Source of the DNA: Bacteroidales bacterium
GTDB lineage: Bacteria; Bacteroidota; Bacteroidia; Bacteroidales; ML635J-15
Assembly (NCBI GenBank): GCA_028696755.1
Contig: JAQVGK010000110.1
Coordinates: forward strand, 1-9,053
Direction of reading: 5' to 3'
DNA length: 9,053 nucleotides
A model generated the notes under the pieces. That model ran no database searches, was not told where the DNA came from, and saw only the letters and a program-made list of their open reading frames with translations. Numbering within the stretch: position 1 is the stretch's first letter; every line of letters begins with the position of its first letter. This document shows positions 1-7,400 of the stretch, piece by piece. The translations under genes and the position numbers were made by a program.

Positions 1-1432
1 TTATTATCTGCAGTTTTGTGCTATAAACTTTTTCGTTTTCATTGTGAACAGATACTACGTAAATTCCTTCTGTCAGAGAACTAGTTTCAACTTCAACATT
101 TTCACCATAAATCTTTTGTGAACAAATAAGTCTTCCAGTTAAATCAAAAATCTGTAATTCGTAATCGTCCACACAGTTACTAATGGTAAATTTTTCATTA
201 GTAGGATTTGGGTAAATAGAAATTTTATTTGATTTCTGGCTTTGTGCAATATCACTTGCATCATCCTTCATAATATCAACCACAATACCTTCGATAACTG
301 TAAGTCCATAAGGCATTTCGTCGGGCAGCAGATACCAACCGTTGTAAGTACCTCCCCAACCAAAGTTTACATGAAAGTAGTTGTCAGTATTGTAGCCGTC
401 AACAACAACGTTATGACCAGAACTCCATGCTTCGTCAACAATTGCGAAGTGTGCCGGTAGTGCATTTTGCATATTCGAAATTAGTGTAGGAAAAAGTTCT
501 GCATCAGTTTCGGTGTATAAAATTACATTTTCACATCCAAAGCGATAATATGCAGCCAAAGCCTGATTCACGCCAAATGTCCCAGAGCCTTCACTTGTAA
601 ACACCTGTGTTGCAGCGACTCCGCAAGCAAAAGTTAATGCCGCCATGTCCTGATTTGACAAAAGTCCTTCATGTTCAAACCAATGCATGTTAACAGTGTC
701 AAGATATTTATTTAGGTCGGGAAAAGAAGGAAATCCATTGACTGCATAATCATCATCAATGTAATAATTTCTTCCTGCATAATTATGGTGATAATCATCT
801 GCATCGGTAAATTGTGTTTCGTTGGTAGTCTTATGATAATTTAATATCATTGCCATAGCTGTTGCTGGACAACCTGTGTAAGACCTGCCTCCAGAAACGG
901 GATCTATCGGACACATTGCATTCCATGGAGCAGTCTGATTCCAGTTAGTTTCTATCCATCCACCCGAACTAGTTGTTCCTTCGGCTGGCCATTGCTCCAA
1001 CATAGTTTCGCGTGTAAAATCATTGTTTAGCAACTTTTCCCATGCTGCTTTGCGCTCGGCAATCATTGTTTTAGGAAGCTTATCGACAGATTCTAATCTT
1101 TTTGCAACATCGTGTTTGAAAAATTCTGTGAGATTATTAGTTAAGTCTGCATTGTTTTCCCATGAATAGGCAATTACAGGCCACAAATTATCATCTGCCG
1201 AAATAATCATATAGCCACGAGGCGATAGTTCTGCCAAATAAAATAAGCATACATTGTTTTCATAAACTTCGATAATGTTTTTCAAGCGAAATGACTCTGA
1301 TTTTGAATCATGAACTATTTTGTTCTGGATAATTTTACCTGCCAAAATCTTAGAAATCGGTGCAGAAAACACAGTAGAAACCACAAATGATAAAATCAAA
1401 GTAACAGAAATTACTTTTAAAGTATTGTTCAT
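1..1432 (-). CDS. Secreted C10 (streptopain-like) cysteine peptidase with T9SS sorting domain, C-terminus cut by window edge
   Basis: A secreted papain-fold protease of the streptopain/interpain/PrtT family (MEROPS C10). Read from ATG at 1432, it has a signal peptide (residues 1-24, cleavage after VFSA), then a propeptide whose GYMIISADDNLWPVIAYS stretch (73-90) is typical of C10 prodomains. WNQTAPWNAMCP (164-175) opens the catalytic domain. The nucleophile is Cys188 in YTGCPATAMAMILNYH and the catalytic His is His340 in SGHNVVVDGY, followed by the NFGWGG signature (356-361). The Cys-His spacing of 152 is close to streptopain's. From about residue 401, ISIYPNPTNEKF begins a type A T9SS C-terminal sorting domain that reaches GIYVVSVHNENEKVYSTKLQII. 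The frame is still open at base 1, so 477 codons are visible and the stop lies outside; the domain looks nearly complete. It is expected to be exported by Sec, moved across the outer membrane by T9SS, and activated by removal of the propeptide. The best -7 candidate (CACCTTTG, 1476-1483, minus strand) has one mismatch to consensus. Confidence 0.93.
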   Translation of the reverse strand, partial: MNNTLKVISVTLILSFVVSTVFSAPISKILAGKIIQNKIVHDSKSESFRLKNIIEVYENNVCLFYLAELSPRGYMIISADDNLWPVIAYSWENNADLTNNLTEFFKHDVAKRLESVDKLPKTMIAERKAAWEKLLNNDFTRETMLEQWPAEGTTSSGGWIETNWNQTAPWNAMCPIDPVSGGRSYTGCPATAMAMILNYHKTTNETQFTDADDYHHNYAGRNYYIDDDYAVNGFPSFPDLNKYLDTVNMHWFEHEGLLSNQDMAALTFACGVAATQVFTSEGSGTFGVNQALAAYYRFGCENVILYTETDAELFPTLISNMQNALPAHFAIVDEAWSSGHNVVVDGYNTDNYFHVNFGWGGTYNGWYLLPDEMPYGLTVIEGIVVDIMKDDASDIAQSQKSNKISIYPNPTNEKFTISNCVDDYELQIFDLTGRLICSQKIYGENVEVETSSLTEGIYVVSVHNENEKVYSTKLQII

Positions 1433-1538
1433 AAGAATAAAATTAAAACACTAACTAATTTGCAACATTCTCTAACAAAGGTGTGATTTTGAAGATGTAA
1501 AATTAGTGAATCTTTAAAATACAGTTATTAATAAAGTG

Positions 1539-2345
1539 TTAAAAATTTATCTCGTCCAAATATTTCTTTAATTTATGCAGGGGTTCAAGTGATACCTCGG
1601 TTCCACTTTCACCTTTTTCGGAGTAATCGAAAGGATTGTCAATATCCTTAATAAGATAAAACATGTACGTAATAAGGAAAGTTACCAGCATCGATAAAGC
1701 CACTCCAAAATAAAAAGGTTCAATTTTAGTAATAATTAAACCCAGAGCAATTACTAATCCCATAAATTCAACAATAGTATATGCCGAACTTACAAAATTT
1801 GTGTCGCGTATAGTCTCAACTCTAAGAATCATTTTGCGAAGGTAGTTTTGCTCTTGTTTGATTTAAATAATTATGTTTGGTGTTGCACCTTTTTTCTCAA
1901 AAGCAATAAAATAATCGTTCATTGCTCTAAGCTTTAACAACATTTCTTCGGTGTCAATTTTTTTATAAAACCATCTTATTAAATAAGTGTAAATATCTTT
2001 AAGGTATAGTGCTAAATCCTTTGCCTCTTCGATGTCCTTGGCTTTATAAAGCGTATAACAATCGTCCATCATAGTTCGTATGGTTGCCGAAATCTCTGCT
2101 GGTATTTTCTCACTTTCCTTATAATCCGACAATACTCCCGATATCAAGAAGCCAAGAAGGAAAATTGTTCCAGCTACCAGAGTAGTAAAAAGTGCATTTA
2201 ACTCCATTACTTCGTAACCAAAATAATATGCGAGATATTTCAGTCCACCAACTAGCAATAGTGTAGGTACAACACGAAAAGCCAGAGCCCATTTGGCCCA
2301 GAATCTTTTTGATTATGAAATAAGTAATTCTTGTGGTTTGAGCAT
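1539..2345 (-). pseudogene. Four-helix membrane protein (bestrophin-like/DUF4239-like), interrupted by two in-frame TAA codons
   Basis: Read as one frame from ATG at 2345 to the TAA at 1539-1541, this is 268 codons with internal TAA at codon 11 (2313-2315) and codon 161 (1863-1865). There is no frameshift. After the first stop the frame reads SKRFWAKWALAFRVVPTLLL with no ATG or GTG before a weak TTG at 2258, so the middle piece lacks a good start of its own. Two hydrophobic segments (about residues 26-45 and 52-72) precede a SGVLSDYKESEKIPAE motif and a helical cytosolic stretch. Ten codons after the second stop, MILRVETIRDTNF leads into two more membrane helices and a LIKDIDNPFDY motif. This arrangement, and the D-x-D-N/R-P-F motif after the last helix, resemble bestrophin-like DUF4239 proteins; the family call is from memory and tentative. 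It could be a recent pseudogene, an assembly error, or two separately expressed fragments (2258-1863 and 1832-1539). Confidence 0.7.
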
Positions 2346-2365
2346 AATCAAAAAATTATTAAGGT

Positions 2366-2373
2366 CAAAAATA
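2366..2373 (-). promoter_or_regulatory. Putative -7 box for the interrupted membrane gene
   Basis: On the minus strand this reads TATTTTTG, an exact match to the Bacteroidota -7 consensus TAnnTTTG. It lies about 20 bases before the ATG at 2345, giving a short leader. No clear TTG -33 box is seen. If used, the broken gene would still be transcribed. Confidence 0.4.
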
Positions 2374-2386
2374 AGAAAACGGTTTA

Positions 2387-2394
2387 TAAATTTG
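2387..2394 (+). promoter_or_regulatory. Putative -7 box for the 2429 lipoprotein gene
   Basis: TAAATTTG matches TAnnTTTG exactly and lies 34 bases before the ATG at 2429. No convincing -33 TTG is present at 19-21 bases upstream. It sits only 13 bases from the opposing -7 box at 2366-2373, so the two divergent promoters would overlap. Confidence 0.42.
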
Positions 2395-2428
2395 GTATAT
2401 TTACATTAATATTTTAATCAGTATTATA

Positions 2429-3724
2429 ATGAAACCAAAATCTCAAAACTTCGTAGGTTATCAAATTAGGATTGTTCAAACATTTGTTTTGCTGTTATCT
2501 TTTTCTGTTACCACCGGTATTTTCTCATCCTGCGACGATGAGTTTCATTTCGTAAAAAAGGTGAAAATAAAAGGAAAAATTGTAAGGTCGAAAGGATCAA
2601 CCTCAGACTCTGAAAAATCAACAAAAGGAGAATTTAGCTTGGATAATGCCGAAAAGGTGTTGATATTTTATGGGAGAGATTATGATTTGGTAAATATTGA
2701 CAATGATGGTTCTTTTGCGGGCAGGGCACCAGTTGGAACAGCCACAACTTTGGTATTTCTAACCGAAAATAACGAATTTATTGGAAATTTGTATGTCGGG
2801 GGATTAAATTTTCTGCCTCTTGTGTCGGCAAATGGCGAAATTGAAGATATTGATTTGTCAGAGTTAACACTAGATGGTGAAAGGGTAATTCCATCAAATG
2901 ACCCAACTATTGGAGTAATTAGTCTTTCTGCAACCGAATTAGCATTTATGCAGGAGATTGGCTCATATTATAAAGCTCTTTCTCAAAACCTAGATATGAA
3001 TAACGACGGAACGCCAGACGTGCTGCAAGATGGGAAAATTGATATAACCTTCGGCTGCAATTATCCTGGTGGAAAGTTTGGAATCGGCGATGATGCTCCA
3101 TCTCTTGATCCAATTTTTGATAGTTTGATAGGCTATAGTATTTTTATGGAAGGTCCACTGAACTTAATCTCTTCTGGAGATAATAGTTTGCCACAAAATG
3201 CTGTATTAACAGGTCCCGAAGAAAACCCAAGTACCGACCTGTATAATTCTGGGAATTCATATTCAAATGGCAGCAACTTTAAAGTTAACTTTGCCAGAGG
3301 TCAAGGATTCGGACAGTTAGCATTTGAACCTGGTTTATATACAATGACTATTGATAGTAAAGATTTTACTTTTTATTATTCAATGATTGATTTTACAGAG
3401 TATTTTGTTAGAGTTATTCCCACCTTGGTCATAAATTCTCAAAATCTGGTTACTGCAATAAATTTTGAATATGAATTGCCAAATGGAACTTCTGTAAATC
3501 CAAGGTTGCTAATGGGCTCTGGTATTGACATAAATATTTCAAACTCTAACAATAACTTTATTTATCAATTTGTTTCGGAATTGAATTCTCCAACAGATTT
3601 AGATTACAATTACTATAGCTTTGAGTTGGAAGAACCTATTGAATACTCGCAGATTTCGGATATTGGATTAACGTTTATCGATTTGTTCGGAAACAGCTGT
3701 GGTAGTAGTTGGAAAAAGCCATAA
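2429..3724 (+). CDS. Predicted cell-envelope lipoprotein of unknown function
   Basis: A 431-residue protein with no family I recognise. The N-terminus has basic residues, a hydrophobic segment (about 17-34) and the lipobox GIFSSC, so Cys35 is the likely lipidated residue after signal peptidase II cleavage. The following CDDEFH is acidic, as in Bacteroidota lipoproteins that carry a surface-export signal. The next stretch (about 45-130) looks like a beta-rich domain: KIKGKIVRSKG and LVNIDNDGSFAGRAPVGTATTLVFL resemble a carboxypeptidase-regulatory or transthyretin-like fold, an inference only. DMNNDGTPDVLQDGKID (189-205) has the D-x-N-x-D-G-x-x-D spacing of a calcium-binding loop, as in EF-hand or thrombospondin type 3 repeats. 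The remainder is rich in Asn, Ser and aromatic residues and predicted beta. It appears monocistronic and converges with the symporter gene 38 bases downstream. Confidence 0.85.
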   Translation: MKPKSQNFVGYQIRIVQTFVLLLSFSVTTGIFSSCDDEFHFVKKVKIKGKIVRSKGSTSDSEKSTKGEFSLDNAEKVLIFYGRDYDLVNIDNDGSFAGRAPVGTATTLVFLTENNEFIGNLYVGGLNFLPLVSANGEIEDIDLSELTLDGERVIPSNDPTIGVISLSATELAFMQEIGSYYKALSQNLDMNNDGTPDVLQDGKIDITFGCNYPGGKFGIGDDAPSLDPIFDSLIGYSIFMEGPLNLISSGDNSLPQNAVLTGPEENPSTDLYNSGNSYSNGSNFKVNFARGQGFGQLAFEPGLYTMTIDSKDFTFYYSMIDFTEYFVRVIPTLVINSQNLVTAINFEYELPNGTSVNPRLLMGSGIDINISNSNNNFIYQFVSELNSPTDLDYNYYSFELEEPIEYSQISDIGLTFIDLFGNSCGSSWKKP

Positions 3725-3750
3725 AAAAAACCTGTCGTTTTCGACAGGTT
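3723..3750 (-). terminator. Intrinsic terminator of the nucleoside symporter gene
   Basis: A perfect 9-bp stem AACCTGTCG / CGACAGGTT closes a 4-base loop (3738-3741). Read on the minus strand the hairpin is followed by eight T residues (A8 at 3723-3730), the classic rho-independent layout, 12 bases after the symporter stop codon. On the plus strand the hairpin comes 4 bases after the lipoprotein stop but is followed only by TTACAT, so termination in that direction should be weaker. The T tract overlaps the lipoprotein stop codon. Confidence 0.88.
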
Positions 3751-3762
3751 ACATAAGTCATA

Positions 3763-5019
3763 TCAATGTTTTACATCCTTAATCTTATCGGGTTCGTGTT
3801 TATGTTTAAATAATATTGCGAACAGAATTGCGACCACAAGCGAGTATGCAGCAAATGCAATCCATATATCTGGCCAATTGCGAAAGCCATTGTCGAGCAT
3901 AAAGAATTTTTCGATAATGATGCCACTACCAAGAGCACCAATAATGGTTCCAAATCCGTTTGTCATCATCATAAACATTCCTTGTCCGCTTGCTCGTAAC
4001 GATGGTGGACATTGAGTTTCGACGAAAAGGGCACCCGAAATATTGAAAAAGTCAAAGGCCATTCCGTAAACAATCATCGATAAAATTATCATCCACAATC
4101 CGCCTGCAGGATCGCCAAATCCGAAAAGAGCAAAACGCAGAACCCATGCAAACATACTCATAAGCATTACATTTTTAATTCCGAAACGCTTAAGAAAGAA
4201 CGGAATAGTGAGTATGAACAGGGTTTCGGACATTTGCGAAATCGACATGATGATTGTAGAATATTTTACAACAAAAGAGTTTGCAAATTCTGGGAAATGC
4301 TTAAACTCATCAAGAAAAACATCACCATACATGTTCGTTAACTGTAGTGATGCCCCAAGTAGCATGGAGAAAATGAAAAATAATGCCATTTTATAATTTG
4401 CAAACAATTTGAATGCATCCAGACCAAGCACTTTTGCAAAAGAAGCTCCTTTTCCTGTTGTACCTTGTGGCTTACATTTTGGGAGGGTAAATGAATAAAT
4501 CCCGAGTACCAAAGATGCTATTGCCGAAAAGTAGAATTGGTTTTCGGATGCCTTGTTACCGGTTAAGTTCGTTACCCACATTGCAGCAATAAACCCGATT
4601 GTGCCCCAAACTCTAATTGGAGGAAAATCTTTAATTACATCATAGCCTTTTTGCTTAAGTGCATTGTAGCCAACTGTGTTTGTAAGAGCAATTGTTGGCA
4701 TGTAAAATGTCATCGCGAGTAACATCACCCAAAAGAAAGCTCCAGGTGTTTCTACAAAAGGAAAACAAAAAACAGTAGCACCACCCAAGATGTGCAAAAT
4801 AGCATAAAGCTTTTCGGCATTCATCCACCTATCGGCAATTATACCAGTTAAAGTAGGCATAAACATCGACGCAATTCCTAAAGTTAAAAATACTGCTCCA
4901 AATTCTGTACTATCCCAACCCTTAGTTCCAAACCAATAGTTTGCTAAAGTAATAAGCCATGATCCCCAGATAAAAAACTGGAGAAAATTCATGATGATCA
5001 ATCTGAGTTTTACGTTCAT
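3763..5019 (-). CDS. nupG: Nucleoside:H+ symporter, NupG/XapB family (MFS)
   Basis: An inner-membrane major facilitator superfamily transporter that imports nucleosides with protons. The 418 residues match the family's usual length and its 12-helix pattern. The N-terminus MNVKLRLIIMNFLQFFIWGSWLIT aligns closely with what I recall of E. coli NupG. Family landmarks are GIIADRW (59-65, MFS motif A equivalent), DFPPIRVWGTIGFI (131-144), SQMSETLFILTIPFFLKRFG (261-280), and the LRASGQG motif (341-347) in the second half. No break or missing block is evident. The start ATG at 5019 fits both the family N-terminus and the -7 box about 35 bases upstream. It is a single-gene unit ending at the 3723-3750 terminator. 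Substrate range (purine, pyrimidine, xanthosine) cannot be told from the sequence. Confidence 0.95.
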   Translation of the reverse strand: MNVKLRLIIMNFLQFFIWGSWLITLANYWFGTKGWDSTEFGAVFLTLGIASMFMPTLTGIIADRWMNAEKLYAILHILGGATVFCFPFVETPGAFFWVMLLAMTFYMPTIALTNTVGYNALKQKGYDVIKDFPPIRVWGTIGFIAAMWVTNLTGNKASENQFYFSAIASLVLGIYSFTLPKCKPQGTTGKGASFAKVLGLDAFKLFANYKMALFFIFSMLLGASLQLTNMYGDVFLDEFKHFPEFANSFVVKYSTIIMSISQMSETLFILTIPFFLKRFGIKNVMLMSMFAWVLRFALFGFGDPAGGLWMIILSMIVYGMAFDFFNISGALFVETQCPPSLRASGQGMFMMMTNGFGTIIGALGSGIIIEKFFMLDNGFRNWPDIWIAFAAYSLVVAILFAILFKHKHEPDKIKDVKH

Positions 5020-5054
5020 TTTATATTTTTTAAAAGTTGAATCGAAACGAATTC

Positions 5055-5062
5055 CAAAAATA
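5055..5062 (-). promoter_or_regulatory. Putative -7 box for the nucleoside symporter
   Basis: Minus-strand TATTTTTG is an exact TAnnTTTG match, 35 bases before the ATG at 5019. The -33 region has TTTAGTTTACC but no plain TTG. Confidence 0.42.
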
Positions 5063-5140
5063 AGAAAGTTTTTGGTAAACTAAACTGTTATTTATGTCAA
5101 ACTTAAAACATAAATAATTTTTTTTCGTTTTAAATAAAAC

Positions 5141-5148
5141 TAAATTTG
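5141..5148 (+). promoter_or_regulatory. Putative -7 box for the outer-membrane protein gene
   Basis: TAAATTTG is an exact TAnnTTTG match 19 bases before the ATG at 5168. A run of T (5118-5125) occupies the -33 region instead of a clear TTG. It is divergent from the symporter promoter, about 80 bases apart. Confidence 0.45.
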
Positions 5149-5167
5149 CATTAATAAAATTACGAAT

Positions 5168-5989
5168 ATGAAAAAGATACTATTCTTTATTTTTGTTTTT
5201 TCGATTGCTGCAATGTCGTTTGCGCAAACAGAATCTGAATCATTTACAGTTAATGACAGCATCCCGGTTGACACATTAAGTCCAAACTTAATTGGTTTAA
5301 ATGTTTTTCCTGCATTTGGAATTTTAGGTGGAGGCCGTTTGCCAAGTACTAAGATTTTTATTCAGTACAAGCACATGTACGAAAAGACGAATCTGCGTGC
5401 CAGTATCAATTATCTAAGTTTTTATGTGGATAATGATAAGATTGATCTTTTGCGTCTCGATCGTGATACTCTTATAAAAGATTATATCAATCCATACACC
5501 GACAGTATTACAATAAATGGTGATACAATCGTTGCTGATAGTTTAGTGTTCAGGAAATTCTATTACGACATTTACTCTTATGATGCTAGAATTGGACTCG
5601 AGGCAGCCTTCCCTGGAAAAGGTTATAGATTTTATGTTGGAGCTGGTCTAATAGGAGGTTATCATTATGTAGGAGAATTCTATTACCATTATAAGCGTGA
5701 ATTTAAAGGCTATCCTGTTGAATATACTAATTTATCCACAATGGACATCGAAACTACTGGTTTTAGGAAAACATCATTTCTAAAGACAGGTGTTGATTTT
5801 ACGATTGGTGTTGACATAAATATTTCGCCAAATTGCGTAGTATCTGTTCAATACGCTCCCGAACTAATCTACTATTACAAGTTAAAACAAGAAATTATTG
5901 ATCCAGATAATTATTTTACCCGCGATCTTAGCGATGGTTTTGCTTTTGTGCCTGATTATATCGATTTTATTGTGAATATTAGGTTTTAA
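5168..5989 (+). CDS. Predicted outer-membrane beta-barrel protein
   Basis: A 273-residue exported protein that I cannot assign to a named family. Residues 1-20 form a clear signal peptide (MKKILFFIFVFSIAAMSFAQ, cleavage near SFA|Q). The mature part has alternating hydrophobic and polar strands rich in Tyr and Phe, for example GLNVFPAFGILGGGRLPSTKIFIQYKHMYEKTNLRASINYLSFYV and YRFYVGAGLIGGYHYVGEFYYHYKREFKGY, plus FTIGVDINISPNCVVSVQYAPELIYYYKL. It ends in FIVNIRF, and a C-terminal Phe on a final amphipathic strand is the usual signal for BAM-dependent outer-membrane insertion. Its size would suit a barrel of roughly 8-12 strands. A stretch with several Asp residues (about 94-125) could be an extracellular loop. 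It stands alone and converges on the nucleotidase gene. Confidence 0.8.
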   Translation: MKKILFFIFVFSIAAMSFAQTESESFTVNDSIPVDTLSPNLIGLNVFPAFGILGGGRLPSTKIFIQYKHMYEKTNLRASINYLSFYVDNDKIDLLRLDRDTLIKDYINPYTDSITINGDTIVADSLVFRKFYYDIYSYDARIGLEAAFPGKGYRFYVGAGLIGGYHYVGEFYYHYKREFKGYPVEYTNLSTMDIETTGFRKTSFLKTGVDFTIGVDINISPNCVVSVQYAPELIYYYKLKQEIIDPDNYFTRDLSDGFAFVPDYIDFIVNIRF

Positions 5990-6050
5990 TTGCGAAGTTC
6001 AGCCCTTCAACTCAGTTCAGAGACTTCTCAGTTCGGAGTTCAAACTTTAT

Positions 6051-6737
6051 CTATAGAATCTGTAAAATATCGAGTAAAGACTTAACCTCATAATCAGGTA
6101 TAAAATCGCTAGTCTGTTCAACAAAATTACACCATATCGTACTTATTCCAACTTGAGCAGCTCCTTTTATGTCAACTTCGATATCATCACCAATTATTAT
6201 TGATTGTTCGGGCAAAGAATTAGTTTGTGCTAGTACAAATTGAAAGTATTCAATATTTGGTTTGTTACATCCAACTTCTTCGGAGGTAAAAACTTTGTCG
6301 AAGTACAAATCTATTTTACAGTTCTTAATTTTATTGTATTGCACTTCCTTAAACCCATTTGTAACTAAGTAAACTCTGTATTTTGATGATAGGAACTGTA
6401 ACAATTCGATTGTGCCAGGGAAGAGTCGAGTTTTTTGTGGACTTATGCTTATATAGTCATTTGCCATTAATCGAGCAGTTTCTTCATCTCCGCAACCAAA
6501 ATGCTGCATACTTAAAAAAAATCTTTTCCAGCTAAGTGTATCTTTTTCGATAAGTTTGTTGCGATACTCCCGCCAAAGTTTATCATTTATTTCTCTGTAA
6601 ACAGAATAAAAATTATCGAATTCGCAAACTTTGTCTAGCTTATATTTATGAAAAATCTCATGAAATGTTTCGGCCGAATTGGTTTCAAAATCCCACAAAG
6701 TCCTGTCTAAATCAATAAAAACATTTTTATATCCCAT
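6051..6737 (-). CDS. yjjG: HAD-superfamily YjjG-like noncanonical pyrimidine nucleotidase
   Basis: A cytosolic phosphatase of the YjjG branch of the haloacid dehalogenase superfamily; characterised members dephosphorylate (deoxy)nucleoside monophosphates, including noncanonical pyrimidine ones. All four HAD motifs are present: the nucleophile/acid pair in FIDLDRTLWDFE (Asp9, Asp11), motif II VTNG (Thr126), the motif III lysine in CNKP (Lys159), and motif IV GDDIEVDI (Asp184, Asp185). A helical cap lies between motifs I and II. The length of 228 residues is normal. A longer frame begins with TTG at 6758, but ATG at 6737 fits the family start (MGYKNVFIDLDRTLWDFE). It also keeps the TTG inside the predicted -7 promoter box. 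It is monocistronic and ends with TAG. Assignment to YjjG rather than another HAD phosphatase rests on the RTLWDFE signature and length. Confidence 0.9.
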   Translation of the reverse strand: MGYKNVFIDLDRTLWDFETNSAETFHEIFHKYKLDKVCEFDNFYSVYREINDKLWREYRNKLIEKDTLSWKRFFLSMQHFGCGDEETARLMANDYISISPQKTRLFPGTIELLQFLSSKYRVYLVTNGFKEVQYNKIKNCKIDLYFDKVFTSEEVGCNKPNIEYFQFVLAQTNSLPEQSIIIGDDIEVDIKGAAQVGISTIWCNFVEQTSDFIPDYEVKSLLDILQIL

Positions 6738-6755
6738 ACCAATTATTTTGCGCGA

Positions 6756-6763
6756 CAAATTTA
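6756..6763 (-). promoter_or_regulatory. Putative -7 box for the yjjG-like gene
   Basis: Minus-strand TAAATTTG matches TAnnTTTG exactly. It overlaps the alternative TTG start at 6758 and lies 19 bases before the ATG at 6737, which supports the ATG as the true start. Confidence 0.42.
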
Positions 6764-6847
6764 AAAATATGATTTTTATAAACTAATGATAAAACTCCAG
6801 TTTTGTTTAAATATTGTTAATTATATAATTGTCTATAATATTTTTTC

Positions 6848-6980
6848 GCATTGCGCATGGGGCATGGGGCTATTTGTGGTAAAAAAGAAAATTATACTAC
6901 TCACAAATTTTGCGTAATGTTATTTTAAGAACAAATGTTATTACCTCACCGATGTGAGCTCCATGCCCCATGCGCAATGC
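6848..6980. repeat. 133-bp inverted repeat, MITE-like or REP-like
   Basis: Left arm 6848-6871 (begins GCATTGCGCATGGGGCATGG) and right arm 6957-6980 are inverted copies over 24 bases with one mismatch. The 85-base interior is AT-rich and non-coding. It carries a small perfect hairpin CTCAC-CGAT-GTGAG (6945-6958) that runs into the right arm, and a direct repeat AATGTTATT. The arms themselves contain GGGGCATGGGGC, a short internal direct repeat, and are far richer in GC than their surroundings. It fills the gap between the divergent yjjG-like gene and the DUF6132-thioredoxin operon. I see no transposase and no clear target-site duplication. Confidence 0.75.
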
Positions 6981-7048
6981 CATTTTAAGTCATTTCAAAT
7001 TTATAAGTTCATTTATACTTAAAGCTGCTAAATACTAACAAAATTTGT

Positions 7049-7056
7049 TAATTTTG
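7049..7056 (+). promoter_or_regulatory. Putative -7 box for the DUF6132-thioredoxin operon
   Basis: TAATTTTG matches TAnnTTTG exactly and lies 69 bases before the ATG at 7126, implying a leader of roughly 60 bases. No clear -33 TTG. The rest of 6981-7125 shows nothing else I can name. Confidence 0.38.
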
Positions 7057-7125
7057 TTTTATGATAATTAATAGTACTGCAAACAAAACATTTTGATTTT
7101 TTTTCTGTTTGTGTACAAAACATTT

Positions 7126-7386
7126 ATGATGAATACATTTAAAAAGAAAGTGATTTTTCGTGTTGCATTAACTATCTTAGGCGGAATAGGTGGATACCTA
7201 TATTGGCATTATGTTGGGTGTGCATCTGGGACTTGTCCAATTACGTCGAGATGGTATTATAGCGCAATATATGGGTTAGTAATCGGTTATCTAATAAGTG
7301 GATTGTTTATTCCAGAGAAAAAGAAAATCGATGAAAAAAATATTGCCGAAAACTCAGAAGCTAGTCAAGAAGTAGATAATAAATAA
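7126..7386 (+). CDS. Small two-helix membrane protein, DUF6132-like
   Basis: An 86-residue protein with two transmembrane helices (about 10-30 and 44-62) and a charged C-terminal tail. Between the helices lies GCASGTCPITS with Cys32 and Cys37, which I recognise as the hallmark of the DUF6132 family (G-C-x-S-G-T-C-P-I-T). The cysteine loop should face the periplasm if the basic N-terminus (FKKK) is cytosolic. The frame can be opened from a TTG at 7093, but the ATG pair at 7126/7129 is preferred because MMNTFKKK gives a normal membrane-protein N-terminus. It lies 14 bases before the thioredoxin gene, so the two are almost certainly cotranscribed. A redox role linked to the paired cysteines is plausible but not shown by the sequence. 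Confidence 0.83.
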   Translation: MMNTFKKKVIFRVALTILGGIGGYLYWHYVGCASGTCPITSRWYYSAIYGLVIGYLISGLFIPEKKKIDEKNIAENSEASQEVDNK

Positions 7387-7400
7387 TAAAACAAACTAAA

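Noticed and set aside
242..460. Plus-strand 72-residue open frame
   Set aside because: It lies antisense inside the C10 peptidase catalytic domain, whose motifs are clear on the minus strand; composition is not protein-like.
1539..2345. Alternative genetic code (TAA reassigned)
   Set aside because: Other intact genes in the window end in TAA at their expected C-termini, so TAA functions as a stop here.
3771..3953. Minus-strand 60-residue open frame
   Set aside because: It overlaps the 3' end of the nucleoside symporter in another frame; no start context or family resemblance.
4208..4396. Plus-strand 62-residue open frame
   Set aside because: Antisense shadow of the symporter, which matches NupG end to end.
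5990..6050. Possible terminator or repeat between convergent genes (two copies of CTCAGTTC at 6011-6018 and 6027-6034)
   Set aside because: The potential stems are short and mismatched and no T tract follows, so neither a terminator nor a repeat call is supported.
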